From Oxalobacter sp. (lineage in GTDB: Bacteria; Pseudomonadota; Gammaproteobacteria; Burkholderiales; Burkholderiaceae_D), in contig JAAZED010000134.1 in the NCBI GenBank assembly GCA_012512465.1, positions 1 to 17,340 on the forward strand: 17,340 nucleotides of DNA. The letters are read 5' to 3'. The notes under the pieces are model-generated. The model worked only from the letters and a program-made list of their open reading frames with translations, made no database searches and was not told the DNA's origin. The position numbers and the translations under genes were made by a program. Numbering within the stretch: position 1 is the first letter of the stretch; each line of letters opens with the position of its first letter. This document shows, piece after piece, positions 1 through 11,028 of the stretch.

Positions 1-231
1 GCGCCAGCAGAAACCCGTTCCCATGAAAGAGAAGCGGTGTCAACGGAAACGACGGTACCGGCAGCAACAAAAGTCGAACCGGTACGCACGCACACGCCGG
101 AACCGGTGAGACAGGAAACGCCGAGAAAAGCGGCAACAACCACGCAAGCTGTCTCGGATGAGCCGGAAGATGATTTCAGGGCAGCACCTAATTCAACCAT
201 GCAGCTTCATGAACTGATGCAGCCACAATAA
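1..231 (+). CDS. C-terminal tail of an upstream gene (possibly BamE), partial
   Basis: The frame is open from the first base to the TAA at 229-231, so this is the end of a longer protein whose start lies outside the window. A GTG at position 37 could be read as a start but has no supporting ribosome binding site. The visible 76 residues are rich in Pro, Thr, Glu, Ala and Arg, with a repeated [VP]-E-P-V-R motif, and look disordered; no domain is visible. It ends 9 bp before dapB, so the two are probably co-transcribed. In many Burkholderiales the gene just before dapB encodes the outer-membrane assembly lipoprotein BamE (OmlA/SmpA), sometimes with a low-complexity C-terminal extension. That identity is inferred only from position; nothing in the visible residues proves it. 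Confidence 0.55.
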   Translation, partial: APAETRSHEREAVSTETTVPAATKVEPVRTHTPEPVRQETPRKAATTTQAVSDEPEDDFRAAPNSTMQLHELMQPQ

Positions 232-240
232 CAGAAAGAC

Positions 241-1053
241 ATGAATCCAATGAAAATTGCCATTGCAGGCGCCAGCGGCCGTATGGGGCGCATGCTGATT
301 GAAACGGTTCTGGATGCCGAAGATACTCGCCTGGTTGGCGCACTTGATGTGGCAGGTTCTGCCAGTATCGGCAATGACGCCGGCCTTTTCCTTGGCAGGC
401 AAACCGGTGTGCCGATTGAATCGGATCTTGCAAAAAGCCTGAAAGATGCCGAATACCTGATTGATTTTACCCGTCCGGAAGGCACACTGGATCACCTGGC
501 ATACTGTGAAAAACACGGCATTAAAATGGTTATCGGCACAACCGGGTTTGATGATGCCGGCAAAGCGAGAATTGCAGAAGCCGCCAAAAAGATTGCCATT
601 CTGTTTGCGCCCAATATGAGTGTAGGGGTCAATGTCACCATGAAACTCCTGGAACTGGCCGCAAAGCATTTTTCCCAAGGGTATGATATTGAAATTATCG
701 AGGCACACCACCGTCATAAAATTGATGCGCCTTCCGGCACTGCCCTCAAGATGGGTGAAGTTATTGCAGATGCGCTGGGCCGTGACTTAAAGGCGTGCGG
801 CACCTTTACCCGGGAAGGCATCACCGGAGAACGCGATCCCTCCTCCATCGGTTTTGCCACTGTCAGGGGCGGGGATATCATTGGTGACCACACGGTGCTT
901 TTTGCCGGTATTGGCGAGCGCGTCGAGATCACCCATAAATCGGCCAGCCGCGTTTCTTATGCGCTGGGAAGCCTGAGGGCAACCCGTTTTCTGGCTGACA
1001 AGGCAAACGGCCTTTATGACATGCAGGATGTGCTAGGCCTAAAAGACAAGTAA
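241..1053 (+). CDS. dapB: 4-hydroxy-tetrahydrodipicolinate reductase
   Basis: DapB reduces 4-hydroxy-tetrahydrodipicolinate with NAD(P)H in the cytoplasm, a step of the diaminopimelate/lysine pathway that feeds peptidoglycan. The 270 residues match the usual length (about 270). The N-terminal Rossmann glycine motif GASGRMG is at residues 10-16 and the GTTG cofactor motif at 99-102. The family signature [12 protein letters not shown] spans 156-167 and contains the catalytic His and the substrate-binding Lys (160). The C-terminal YDMQDVLGL is also characteristic. ATG 241 is taken as the start; an in-frame ATG at 250 is a real alternative, since the purine stretch AGAAAG (233-238) is only 2 bp from 241 and 11 bp from 250. 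The gene appears intact and ends upstream of an intrinsic terminator. Confidence 0.97.
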   Translation: MNPMKIAIAGASGRMGRMLIETVLDAEDTRLVGALDVAGSASIGNDAGLFLGRQTGVPIESDLAKSLKDAEYLIDFTRPEGTLDHLAYCEKHGIKMVIGTTGFDDAGKARIAEAAKKIAILFAPNMSVGVNVTMKLLELAAKHFSQGYDIEIIEAHHRHKIDAPSGTALKMGEVIADALGRDLKACGTFTREGITGERDPSSIGFATVRGGDIIGDHTVLFAGIGERVEITHKSASRVSYALGSLRATRFLADKANGLYDMQDVLGLKDK

Positions 1054-1081
1054 CGATCCGGCCTGTCTTTTCACCCGAATG

Positions 1082-1110
1082 CGGCAGCCACTCACAAAGG
1101 CTGCCGTTTT
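1082..1110 (+). terminator. Intrinsic terminator after dapB
   Basis: A perfect 8-bp stem (CGGCAGCC, 1082-1089, with GGCTGCCG, 1099-1106) encloses a 9-base loop and is followed at once by TTTT (1107-1110). It lies 29 bp past the dapB stop, so it probably ends the upstream transcript and makes leuS the start of a new unit. Confidence 0.85.
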
Positions 1111-1144
1111 AACTTGAAAAAGATTCAGGCCGGCTCGAGTATGA

Positions 1145-3856
<2,712 letters not shown>

Positions 3857-3881
3857 CCTTTTTATGGGAACAAACCGGAAA

Positions 3882-4421
3882 ATGAAACGCCATTCACTTT
3901 CTTGCTCGGCACTGATTGCATTGATCGCCACGCTTATGCTTTCTGCCTGCGGCTTTGCCCTGCGCGGAACGGGCGGCGATTTCAGGCTGCCATTTGAAAC
4001 ACTGTATATTAATGTGCCGAATACTGAATATTTCGGCGCCACACTAAAACGCCAGATCGAAAGCACCGGCACCAAAGTCATCAAGGACCGGAAACTGGCT
4101 GATGCCTCGCTGGAAATCCTGGAGCGAAGCAGAGATAGGGAAACCCTCTCCCTGAGTACGGCAGGCCGTGTGCGTGAGTATGCGCTTTTCTATACTTTCC
4201 GCTTTCAGGTAAAGGACAAGGAAAACCATATCCTGCTCGATCCGGTGGAAATCCGCCTGAGGCGTACCCTGACCTACAGCGAATCACAGGCTTATGCCAA
4301 GGATAAAGAAGAAGAAATGCTGTACGAAGATATGGAAAATGACGTGATGCTCCAGCTTATCCGGCGCCTGGCCAACATTGAGGTTCCCGACCTCACAGAC
4401 GATACCGAGCCTGACCTGTAA
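3882..4421 (+). CDS. lptE: LPS-assembly lipoprotein LptE
   Basis: LptE is the outer-membrane lipoprotein that plugs the LptD barrel and helps insert lipopolysaccharide in the outer leaflet. From ATG 3882 the protein has 179 residues (E. coli LptE 193). It opens with a basic MKRH stretch, a hydrophobic segment (about 9-20) and the lipobox LSAC at 20-23, so Cys23 would be lipidated. The mature start CGFALRG is typical of the family. The frame stays open upstream with starts at 3819 and 3864, but these would put extra residues before the signal sequence, and a purine-rich CCGGAAA lies just before 3882. The acidic C-terminus is variable in this family. It sits between leuS (25 bp upstream) and holA (25 bp downstream), the conserved proteobacterial leuS-lptE-holA order. 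Confidence 0.92.
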   Translation: MKRHSLSCSALIALIATLMLSACGFALRGTGGDFRLPFETLYINVPNTEYFGATLKRQIESTGTKVIKDRKLADASLEILERSRDRETLSLSTAGRVREYALFYTFRFQVKDKENHILLDPVEIRLRRTLTYSESQAYAKDKEEEMLYEDMENDVMLQLIRRLANIEVPDLTDDTEPDL

Positions 4422-4446
4422 CATGACCTTATTTTGATCAGGAAAT

Positions 4447-5478
4447 ATGCAATTACGCCCGGAAGCACTTGACGCCCACCTTGAAAAAACACTGGCCCCC
4501 CTTTATGTGATCGCCAGTGACGAGCACCTGTTGCTGCTGGAAGCCGCAGATAAAATCCGGGAAACCGCCAGAAAGCAGGGATGTACGGAACGGGAGATCC
4601 TTACGGTTGAGCGCGGTTTCAAATGGGGTGAACTTCAGGCGGCAAACAGTGCCATGTCGCTTTTTGGTGACAAAAAGCTGATTGAACTGCGCATTCCGAC
4701 GGGCCGTCCGGGAAAAGAAGGCAGCCAGTCACTGCAGCAGTATGCGGCCGAACTGCACCCGGATAATGTCACCCTGATTACCCTGCCAAAACTGGACTGG
4801 TCCACCCGGAAATCCGCCTGGGTAAGCGCCTTGCAAAAAGCCGCTGTGCACATCGACATCCCCATAGTGGAGCGCGCCCAGCTGGGCGGCTGGATTGCTT
4901 CCCGCCTGAAATCACAAAACCAGCATGCCGATACAGCAAGCATTGATTTTCTGGTCAACCGGGTGGAGGGCAACCTGCTGGCCGCGCACCAGGAAATACG
5001 CAAGCTCGGGCTGTTGTACCCGGAAGGCAAACTGGATTTTGAGCAGATCAAGGAAGCCGTTCTCAATGTGGCACGTTATGACGTGTTCAAGCTCAATGAA
5101 GCCATGCTGACCGGCAACACCTCCCGCTTTGTCCGCATGATGGAAGGCCTCAAGGGAGAAGGCGAACCGCTTCCGCTGGTGCTGTGGACCATAACAGAAG
5201 AAATCCGCACCCTGTTAAGGCTCCAGACCGGTATTGCCCAGGGGCAGGCTGCCGACAGCCTGATGAAAAGCCTGAGAATATGGGGCCCTCGCGAAAAACT
5301 GATTACCGCCGCCTTGCGCCGTCTGAATACCGACACGCTCTTACAGGCACTGCAACAGGCCGCCCAGGTAGACAAGATCGTCAAGGGACTGCGGGTAGAC
5401 ACCCTGTTGGATGATGCCTGGGATGTCCTGCTCCAGCTTGGCCTTGCTGTTACGCGAAGTGGCGCAAAATCCGCCTAA
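4447..5478 (+). CDS. holA: DNA polymerase III subunit delta
   Basis: The delta subunit is the 'wrench' of the clamp loader: it binds and opens the beta clamp during replication. The protein has 343 residues, equal to the usual size. The N-terminal LAPLYVIASDEHLLLLEAAD block corresponds to the family's degenerate nucleotide-binding fold, followed by SLFGDKKLIELR (71-82). The middle has the EGNLLAAHQEIRKL helix typical of HolA, and the C-terminal collar domain carries LVLWTITEEIRTLL. The start is well supported by AGGA (4440-4443) just upstream of ATG 4447. The gene is 25 bp after lptE in the standard order. It appears complete, with no odd features. Confidence 0.95.
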   Translation: MQLRPEALDAHLEKTLAPLYVIASDEHLLLLEAADKIRETARKQGCTEREILTVERGFKWGELQAANSAMSLFGDKKLIELRIPTGRPGKEGSQSLQQYAAELHPDNVTLITLPKLDWSTRKSAWVSALQKAAVHIDIPIVERAQLGGWIASRLKSQNQHADTASIDFLVNRVEGNLLAAHQEIRKLGLLYPEGKLDFEQIKEAVLNVARYDVFKLNEAMLTGNTSRFVRMMEGLKGEGEPLPLVLWTITEEIRTLLRLQTGIAQGQAADSLMKSLRIWGPREKLITAALRRLNTDTLLQALQQAAQVDKIVKGLRVDTLLDDAWDVLLQLGLAVTRSGAKSA

Positions 5479-5533
5479 AACGCGTACAATTCCCCTTTAA
5501 TTGCTTTATCAGGCAAACAAGCCAACCCGGAAT

Positions 5534-6799
5534 ATGAATATCAAGGAATACATGAGCCGTATTGGCCAGGAAGCACGCAAGGCATCCCGTGTCATGGCAA
5601 AAGCCAATACCGCTGTCAAAAACCAGGCCCTTGCCGCCATAGCGGCTGCTATCCGCCGTGACGCGGAAAACCTGCTGCAAGCCAACGAAAAGGACCTTGC
5701 CGCCGCCCGTGCAAACGGGCTGGAAGCCGCCCTGCTGGACCGGTTGACGTTAACACCATCTGGCATTGCCACCATGGCAGAAGGGCTTGAGCAGATTGCG
5801 GCACTGCCTGATCCGGTGGGTGAAGTCACCAATCTCAAATACCGGCCAAGCGGTATCCAGGTCGGCCAGATGCGTGTGCCGCTTGGCGTCATCGGCATCA
5901 TTTACGAGGCGCGTCCCAACGTGACTGTGGATGCGGCGGGGCTGTGCATCAAGAGCGGCAATGCCACCATCCTGCGCGGCGGCTCCGAAGCCATCCACTG
6001 CAACCAGGCTTTAGCCGCATTGGTACAGGAAGGACTTGCCAGTGCCGGATTGCCTGAAACCGCGGTACAGGTTGTAAAAACAACGGACCGTGCAGCCGTG
6101 GGTGAACTCATCACCATGCCCGACTACGTGGATGTCATTGTCCCGCGCGGCGGAAAAGGCCTGATTGAACGCCTGATGCGCGATTCCCGTGTCCCCATGA
6201 TCAAGCATCTGGACGGCATCTGCCATGTTTACATTGATGACAGCGCCGACAGGGAAAAAGCACTCGCCGTTTCATTCAATGCAAAATGCCAGCGATACGG
6301 CACCTGCAATACCATGGAAACACTCCTTGTTTCACGCCATGTCGCCCCGGAAATCCTGCCGGCGCTGGCAACGCTGTACGAAGCGGAAAAAGTGGAATTG
6401 CGCTGCGATGAAACCGCCATGAAAATTCTGGCCGGCTATCCCTGGCTGAAAGCCGCAACAGAAGAAGACTGGCAGACGGAATACCTGGCGCCTGTTCTTG
6501 CCATCCGGGTTGTCGACGGACTGGATCAGGCAATAGACCATATCAATACCTGGTCTTCACAGCATACGGATGCCATCATCACGGAGAACTACAGCCATGC
6601 CCAGCGCTTTTTGCGGGAAGTGGATTCCGCATCTGTCATGGTCAATGCCTCCACCCGTTTTGCGGATGGTTTTGAATACGGCCTGGGTGCCGAAATCGGT
6701 ATATCCAATGACAAGCTGCACGCCCGCGGCCCGGTCGGTCTTGATGGGCTCACCTCACAGAAATATGTCGTTTTAGGCCACGGCGAAATCAGAAAGTAA
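5534..6799 (+). CDS. proA: Gamma-glutamyl phosphate reductase
   Basis: ProA reduces gamma-glutamyl phosphate to glutamate-5-semialdehyde with NADPH, the second step of proline synthesis. From ATG 5534 the protein has 421 residues (E. coli 417) and belongs to the aldehyde dehydrogenase superfamily. Visible hallmarks are [17 protein letters not shown], the glycine-rich [12 protein letters not shown], the [12 protein letters not shown] block and the catalytic Cys258 in [12 protein letters not shown]. The C-terminal [20 protein letters not shown] is diagnostic. A TTG at 5501 lies in frame upstream, but [15 protein letters not shown] from 5534 fits the family start, with CCGGAA close before it. 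The gene is 55 bp after holA; proB is not in the window. A strong hairpin follows it. Confidence 0.96.
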   Translation: MNIKEYMSRIGQEARKASRVMAKANTAVKNQALAAIAAAIRRDAENLLQANEKDLAAARANGLEAALLDRLTLTPSGIATMAEGLEQIAALPDPVGEVTNLKYRPSGIQVGQMRVPLGVIGIIYEARPNVTVDAAGLCIKSGNATILRGGSEAIHCNQALAALVQEGLASAGLPETAVQVVKTTDRAAVGELITMPDYVDVIVPRGGKGLIERLMRDSRVPMIKHLDGICHVYIDDSADREKALAVSFNAKCQRYGTCNTMETLLVSRHVAPEILPALATLYEAEKVELRCDETAMKILAGYPWLKAATEEDWQTEYLAPVLAIRVVDGLDQAIDHINTWSSQHTDAIITENYSHAQRFLREVDSASVMVNASTRFADGFEYGLGAEIGISNDKLHARGPVGLDGLTSQKYVVLGHGEIRK

Positions 6800-6808
6800 A
6801 TCTTACCT

Positions 6809-6837
6809 ACCGGGATTTCAGGGTGAAATCCCGGTTT
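6809..6837 (+). terminator. Strong hairpin after proA, probable weak or Rho-independent terminator
   Basis: An 11-bp perfect stem (ACCGGGATTTC, 6809-6819, with GAAATCCCGGT, 6825-6835) closes on the 5-base loop AGGGT. Only three T residues (6835-6837) follow before CA, so termination may be partial. It begins 10 bp after the proA stop and ends 20 bp before the next gene, close to that gene's ribosome binding site (AAAAAAGG, 6843-6850). Confidence 0.6.
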
Positions 6838-6856
6838 CACGGAAAAAAGGTCCTCC

Positions 6857-8083
6857 ATGTCTTATTCTTATTTTTGCACCTGCCCTCGTGGGCTTGAAGC
6901 GCCTCTGGCAGAAGAGCTTGCTGAAATCGCTGAAAAAAGCACGTCTCTTAACATTCATGCCCAGGCCCAGGGCGGCGTTCATTGCTCAGGCACGCTGGAA
7001 GATGGCTGGCTCATCAACCTGCATTCCCGGATTGCCTCACGCGTTTTGCTTCGCATCGCGCAAGGGGCCTATCGCAATGAGGATGACATCTACAATCTGG
7101 CACTCGCCCAGCAATGGGAAAACTGGTTTGACGTTGACTGCACGATCCGGATTGACGTAACGGCTGTCAAATCCCCGCTGAAAAGCATCAGTTTTACCAC
7201 GCTCAAAATAAAGGATGCGGTCGTTGACCATTTCCGCAACCGTTTCGGGAAACGCCCGTCCATTGACACCAAAACGCCGGATGTCCATATTGTGGCATTT
7301 CTCAATCCCAGTCATGTCACGCTGTATCTCGATACCTCAGGAGAATCGCTTTTCAAACGCGGCTGGCGGACAAAGAAAGGCGACGCGCCGCTGCGGGAAA
7401 ATCTGGCTGCAGGGCTTTTACGTGCTGCCGGCTGGAAACCGGGCATGGTGCTCTTTGACCCGATGTGTGGTTCCGGTACCATCCTGGCAGAAGCCGCACA
7501 GATACTTGCCGGCATCCCTCCCGGGATAAACCGGCGCTTTGCCTTTGAAAAGTTCACCGGTTTTGATGCCAAAAAATGGGAAACCATGAAACAGGCGGTA
7601 AAGCCACGCCCACTACCGGCAGAACCGACCCTATTCGGCAGTGATATTTCCGGTGACATGATTGCCATGGCCCGGCACAATATGGCAACAGCCAACGTGC
7701 CTGTTGATATCCCCTTAAAACAGATTGAGGCCCAGGAAGTCCAGCCGCCAAGCGATACCCCCGGCATTATCCTGACCAATCCTCCCTACGGAGAACGTAT
7801 CGGCGTACGGGGAGACCGGACAAAAGAAGCTGATGACATGGCAACCCTTTTTTACAGTGCACTGGGATCAACTCTCAAACAGCGCTTTCCCGGCTGGAAG
7901 GTATTTCTTTTTACCGCCGATCTGGATGTGCCGAAAATGCTGCGCCTGAAAGAATCGAGAAAAACCCCGTTTTTCAATGGCGCCATTGAGTGCCGCCTGT
8001 TCCGTTTTGACATGATTTCCGGTTCAAACCGCCGCAAATCTTCTCAGCCGGACAGCCCGCAGGAAACCGCCTCACCGGAATAA
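6857..8083 (+). CDS. THUMP-domain class I SAM-dependent RNA methyltransferase (RlmL N-half-like)
   Basis: The protein has 408 residues. The N-terminal part (about 1-160) matches the ferredoxin-like plus THUMP arrangement used to bind RNA. The C-terminal part is a Rossmann methyltransferase with the SAM-binding motif LFDPMCGSGTILAEAA (DPMCGSGT at 201-208), an acidic strand end GSDISG (261-266) and the catalytic TNPPYGER (307-314), typical of N-directed methyl transfer. This is the layout of the N-terminal half of E. coli RlmL (23S rRNA m2G2445) and of stand-alone homologues such as the YpsC/YcbY-like group, so a 23S rRNA guanine N2-methyltransferase is likely but the site is inferred. The last 25 residues are Ser/Pro/Gln-rich and look disordered. 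The start ATG has an AAAGG element 6 bp upstream. pabAB follows after 16 bp. Confidence 0.9.
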   Translation: MSYSYFCTCPRGLEAPLAEELAEIAEKSTSLNIHAQAQGGVHCSGTLEDGWLINLHSRIASRVLLRIAQGAYRNEDDIYNLALAQQWENWFDVDCTIRIDVTAVKSPLKSISFTTLKIKDAVVDHFRNRFGKRPSIDTKTPDVHIVAFLNPSHVTLYLDTSGESLFKRGWRTKKGDAPLRENLAAGLLRAAGWKPGMVLFDPMCGSGTILAEAAQILAGIPPGINRRFAFEKFTGFDAKKWETMKQAVKPRPLPAEPTLFGSDISGDMIAMARHNMATANVPVDIPLKQIEAQEVQPPSDTPGIILTNPPYGERIGVRGDRTKEADDMATLFYSALGSTLKQRFPGWKVFLFTADLDVPKMLRLKESRKTPFFNGAIECRLFRFDMISGSNRRKSSQPDSPQETASPE

Positions 8084-8099
8084 TGAGACTGGTAGTATC

Positions 8100-10211
8100 G
8101 TGAAACCGTTAAAAACACTGCTTATTGATAATTACGATTCTTTCACGCACAACCTGTACCACCTCATCACTTGCGTCAATGGCACGCCGCCAGTCGTGAT
8201 CCGCAATGATGAAAAAAACTGGCAAAACGATTATCTTCGCTACTTTGACAATATCGTGATTTCCCCTGGCCCGGGACGACCGGAAAAAGCAGCGGACTTT
8301 GGCCTTTGCCGCGATATTATCGAGTCCGCCGCCATTCCGGTACTGGGCATATGTCTGGGGCACCAGGGGATATGCGCGATTCACGGGGCAACAATTGATC
8401 TGGCCCCCGAGCCACGGCACGGGCGAATCTCCCCCATTACCCATCAGCAGAAAGACCTTTTCCGGAATATCCCCTCCCCGTTTTCAGCCGTTCGCTACCA
8501 CTCGCTGGCAGTCTATGACCTGCCGGAAACACTGGAACCGCTTGCCAGGTCGGAAGACGGGCTCGTCATGGCGGTTGCTCATCGAAGCAAACCGCTCTTT
8601 GGCGTCCAGTTCCATCCCGAATCCATCTGCACCGAACACGGGAAAACCCTTTTTACGAATTTCGCAGAAATAACCCGCACAAGGCAAAAAGAGAAAAAGG
8701 GGCATATTTCGTCACCCATGCCGGAGAATCTTTTCTCCTCTCCCCATGCAAACACACTCACTCTCCCAAAGGAAAAACAAAAAAAACACTACACGGTACT
8801 GCATGAACAACTGCCAGCCACCATTGACGCCGAAACGCTTTTCAATACCATTTTCAGACAAAGCGCCTATGCCGTATGGCTTGACAGCAGCCGCAGGGGA
8901 TATGGCTCGGGCCGCTTCTCCATTTTATGCGATGCCGGTGGCCCCCTTGGACGCATCGCCAGCGCAGATGTCCAAAAACAATGCATCTCGGTAACGACCA
9001 CAGAAAAACATGAGCTGATCGAAGACGATTTTTTCAACTGGCTGGAAAAGGATCTTGACGCATACGATATCAGCACGCCCGATACCCCTTTTGAATTTGC
9101 ACTGGGCTGGGTTGGCTATATCGGTTATGAAATGAAATCCCTTACCGAAAAAGTCCAGGGCCCGGTTTCCCCGTTTCCTGACGCCTGCCTGCTTTTCTGT
9201 GACCGGGCGGCAGTAATTGACCATGAAGAAAACCGGATATGGCTGGTGGCACTATCCGACAACGCCTCCGGGGAAAATGCCCGGGCATGGCTGGAGCAAA
9301 CCCGCAGCAAACTGATGTCCACGGACACGCCCTGGACAGCGCCTGCCCCGCTGCCGCGCAAACTGGCGCTGGAAACGCCCCTGAAGCTGCGTCATGAAAA
9401 AGCAGACTACCTTGATCTGATAGCACAATGCCAAAAAGCACTGAGACAGGGAGAAAGCTATGAAATCTGTCTGACCAATATGGCCGAAGCATCCTGTCGC
9501 GCTGATCCGTGGACAGCATGGCGCATGCTGCGTCAAATCAATCCGGTGCCCTACGGAGCCTACCTGCAGCTGGGTGATATTGCCGTGCTGAGCTGTTCAC
9601 CCGAGCGTTTCCTTTCCATCTCACGTGACCGGGTCATCGAATCCAAACCCATCAAGGGAACACGTCCCCGTGCTGAAAATCCGGCCATCGACAGGCAACT
9701 CATGAATGATCTGGCAGCAAGCGAAAAAGAAAAAGCGGAAAACCTGATGATTGTCGATCTGGTCAGAAATGACCTGGGGCGGATTGCCCGGCCAGGATCT
9801 GTAACCGTATCCCGCCTTTTTGATATCGAATCATACCAGACTGTGCACCAGATGGTCAGCACCATTTCCGCCCGGATACAGGATGGCATTTCCGCCAGCC
9901 AGTGTGTCCGTGCGGCGTTCCCCGGCGGCTCCATGACCGGCGCGCCCAAAAAGCGGACCCTGGAGATCATTGACCGTCTGGAGGCCGGTCCAAGGGGAAT
10001 TTATTCCGGTGCGCTTGGCTACTTTTCACTTTGCGGCGCGGTTGACTTAAGCATTATCATCAGGACACTGGTCATGTCTGACGGGAAGCTGTCATTCGGT
10101 GTGGGGGGTGCCATTACAGCCCTTTCCGACCCGGAGGAAGAATTCGAGGAAACCCGTGTCAAGGCACGTGCGTTTTTAACCCTTTTTGATGCTGATTTCA
10201 GCGACTGCTGA
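8100..10211 (+). CDS. pabAB: Fused aminodeoxychorismate synthase PabA-PabB
   Basis: The fusion makes 4-amino-4-deoxychorismate from chorismate and glutamine, the first committed step to p-aminobenzoate and folate. Residues 1 to about 193 are a class I glutamine amidotransferase: NYDSFTHNLYHL near the start, SPGPGRPE (55-62), GICLGHQ with nucleophile Cys85, and VQFHPES with His172 and Glu174. Residues about 195-235 form a basic, Ser/Pro-rich linker. The rest is the chorismate-binding component, with SCSPERFLSI, the PIKGTRPR motif (517-524), DLVRNDLGRI and FPGGSMTGAPKKRT. Lys519 in PIKGT marks PabB; anthranilate synthase TrpE has PIAGT here. The 703-residue length fits a full fusion. The start is GTG 8100, with only a weak GGTAG element upstream. 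A PabC candidate follows. Confidence 0.94.
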   Translation: MKPLKTLLIDNYDSFTHNLYHLITCVNGTPPVVIRNDEKNWQNDYLRYFDNIVISPGPGRPEKAADFGLCRDIIESAAIPVLGICLGHQGICAIHGATIDLAPEPRHGRISPITHQQKDLFRNIPSPFSAVRYHSLAVYDLPETLEPLARSEDGLVMAVAHRSKPLFGVQFHPESICTEHGKTLFTNFAEITRTRQKEKKGHISSPMPENLFSSPHANTLTLPKEKQKKHYTVLHEQLPATIDAETLFNTIFRQSAYAVWLDSSRRGYGSGRFSILCDAGGPLGRIASADVQKQCISVTTTEKHELIEDDFFNWLEKDLDAYDISTPDTPFEFALGWVGYIGYEMKSLTEKVQGPVSPFPDACLLFCDRAAVIDHEENRIWLVALSDNASGENARAWLEQTRSKLMSTDTPWTAPAPLPRKLALETPLKLRHEKADYLDLIAQCQKALRQGESYEICLTNMAEASCRADPWTAWRMLRQINPVPYGAYLQLGDIAVLSCSPERFLSISRDRVIESKPIKGTRPRAENPAIDRQLMNDLAASEKEKAENLMIVDLVRNDLGRIARPGSVTVSRLFDIESYQTVHQMVSTISARIQDGISASQCVRAAFPGGSMTGAPKKRTLEIIDRLEAGPRGIYSGALGYFSLCGAVDLSIIIRTLVMSDGKLSFGVGGAITALSDPEEEFEETRVKARAFLTLFDADFSDC

Positions 10212-10224
10212 CAAAACATATCAT

Positions 10225-11028
10225 ATGGACAATACTCCGCTCACTTACCGTTATACCCGCAAAGGGGAGTTGCATCGGGTAACCGACACGGAAAATCGCC
10301 TGCTGGTTGCAGACTCCTTCCTGGTGGATAACGGCATGGCTCGCGCCCCGGAACGGCATGCGGCACGCTTTGTTAACAGTTGCCTGTTCTTTGCCGATCT
10401 GAAAACCAGCGAACTGGCCCGTTTCTGGCAACTCGCCATGCAACAGATCCCCGTAGGGGGCCTGTGGTTTCCCCGTGTTGAAATGGCTGGCCCGAAAAAG
10501 GCGCCCCTGCTCCAGATTCGCATTCGCCCTGCTCCTCAGTTGCAAAGTGAAGCACGCCTTGCCCATGGCGAAACAAGAGACCGCCGGCGCCATCCCCGGC
10601 ACAAAGGACCGGATATTTCACTCCTGGACAAACAAAGACAGCAAATCATGGCAATGGGGGCAGATGAAGGGATTCTCTGCACACCCGGGCAGTATCTGCT
10701 TGAAGGGCTTTTCAGCAGTATCCTCTGGTGGGAAAACGGCACGCTTTGTCAGACACCACCATCAAAACGCGTCCTCCCCTCCATCACCGCCACCCTTCTC
10801 AGGGAAGTCGCCATCAAGCGCCATATCCCTTTTGCCTGGCGCTTCAGGAAATGGCAGGAACTGGATGGCTGCGAAACATGGGTGGTGAATGCGCTGCACG
10901 GTATCCGCCGGGCGATCAACTGGCCGCTTGCGCCCTGGCACACACCCGCCCATACTGATCGTGATGACTGGCAACTGGCGCTCAATCAGCATGCTCTGCG
11001 TCCTGTCGCTTCTGAATATCCTCTCTGA
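10225..11028 (+). CDS. Class IV PLP aminotransferase family protein, probable aminodeoxychorismate lyase
   Basis: The protein (267 residues from ATG 10225) looks like a fold-type IV PLP enzyme of the PabC/branched-chain aminotransferase group. The HKGPD motif places the likely PLP lysine at Lys127. It is followed by GADEGILC, LLEGLFSSILWW (Glu160), the NGTLCQTPP...LPSITATLL block and WVVNALHGIRRA, in the order expected of PabC. Lying 13 bp after pabAB, it most likely cleaves aminodeoxychorismate to p-aminobenzoate and pyruvate. That is inferred from position; a related amino-acid aminotransferase activity is possible. The His/Arg-rich stretch at 114-127 is unusual. No strong Shine-Dalgarno precedes ATG 10225, and starts at 10186/10189 inside pabAB are in frame, so the start is moderately sure. 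The stop (TGA 11026-11028) overlaps the next ATG. Confidence 0.82.
   Translation: MDNTPLTYRYTRKGELHRVTDTENRLLVADSFLVDNGMARAPERHAARFVNSCLFFADLKTSELARFWQLAMQQIPVGGLWFPRVEMAGPKKAPLLQIRIRPAPQLQSEARLAHGETRDRRRHPRHKGPDISLLDKQRQQIMAMGADEGILCTPGQYLLEGLFSSILWWENGTLCQTPPSKRVLPSITATLLREVAIKRHIPFAWRFRKWQELDGCETWVVNALHGIRRAINWPLAPWHTPAHTDRDDWQLALNQHALRPVASEYPL

Noticed and set aside
1114..1142. A leuS promoter TTGAAA (1114-1119) with GAGTAT (1137-1142)
   Set aside because: Spacing is right at 17 bp, but the -10 matches only three of six consensus bases. Not strong enough to list as a feature.
5485..5490. A -10-like TACAAT before proA
   Set aside because: The hexamer is good, but nothing resembling a -35 element lies 15-19 bp upstream, and there is no extended -10. 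proA is more likely transcribed from upstream.
8100..10211. Reading the fusion as anthranilate synthase (TrpE-TrpG)
   Set aside because: The active-site motif is PIKGT with Lys519, characteristic of PabB, and no trp genes are adjacent; a class IV aminotransferase follows instead.
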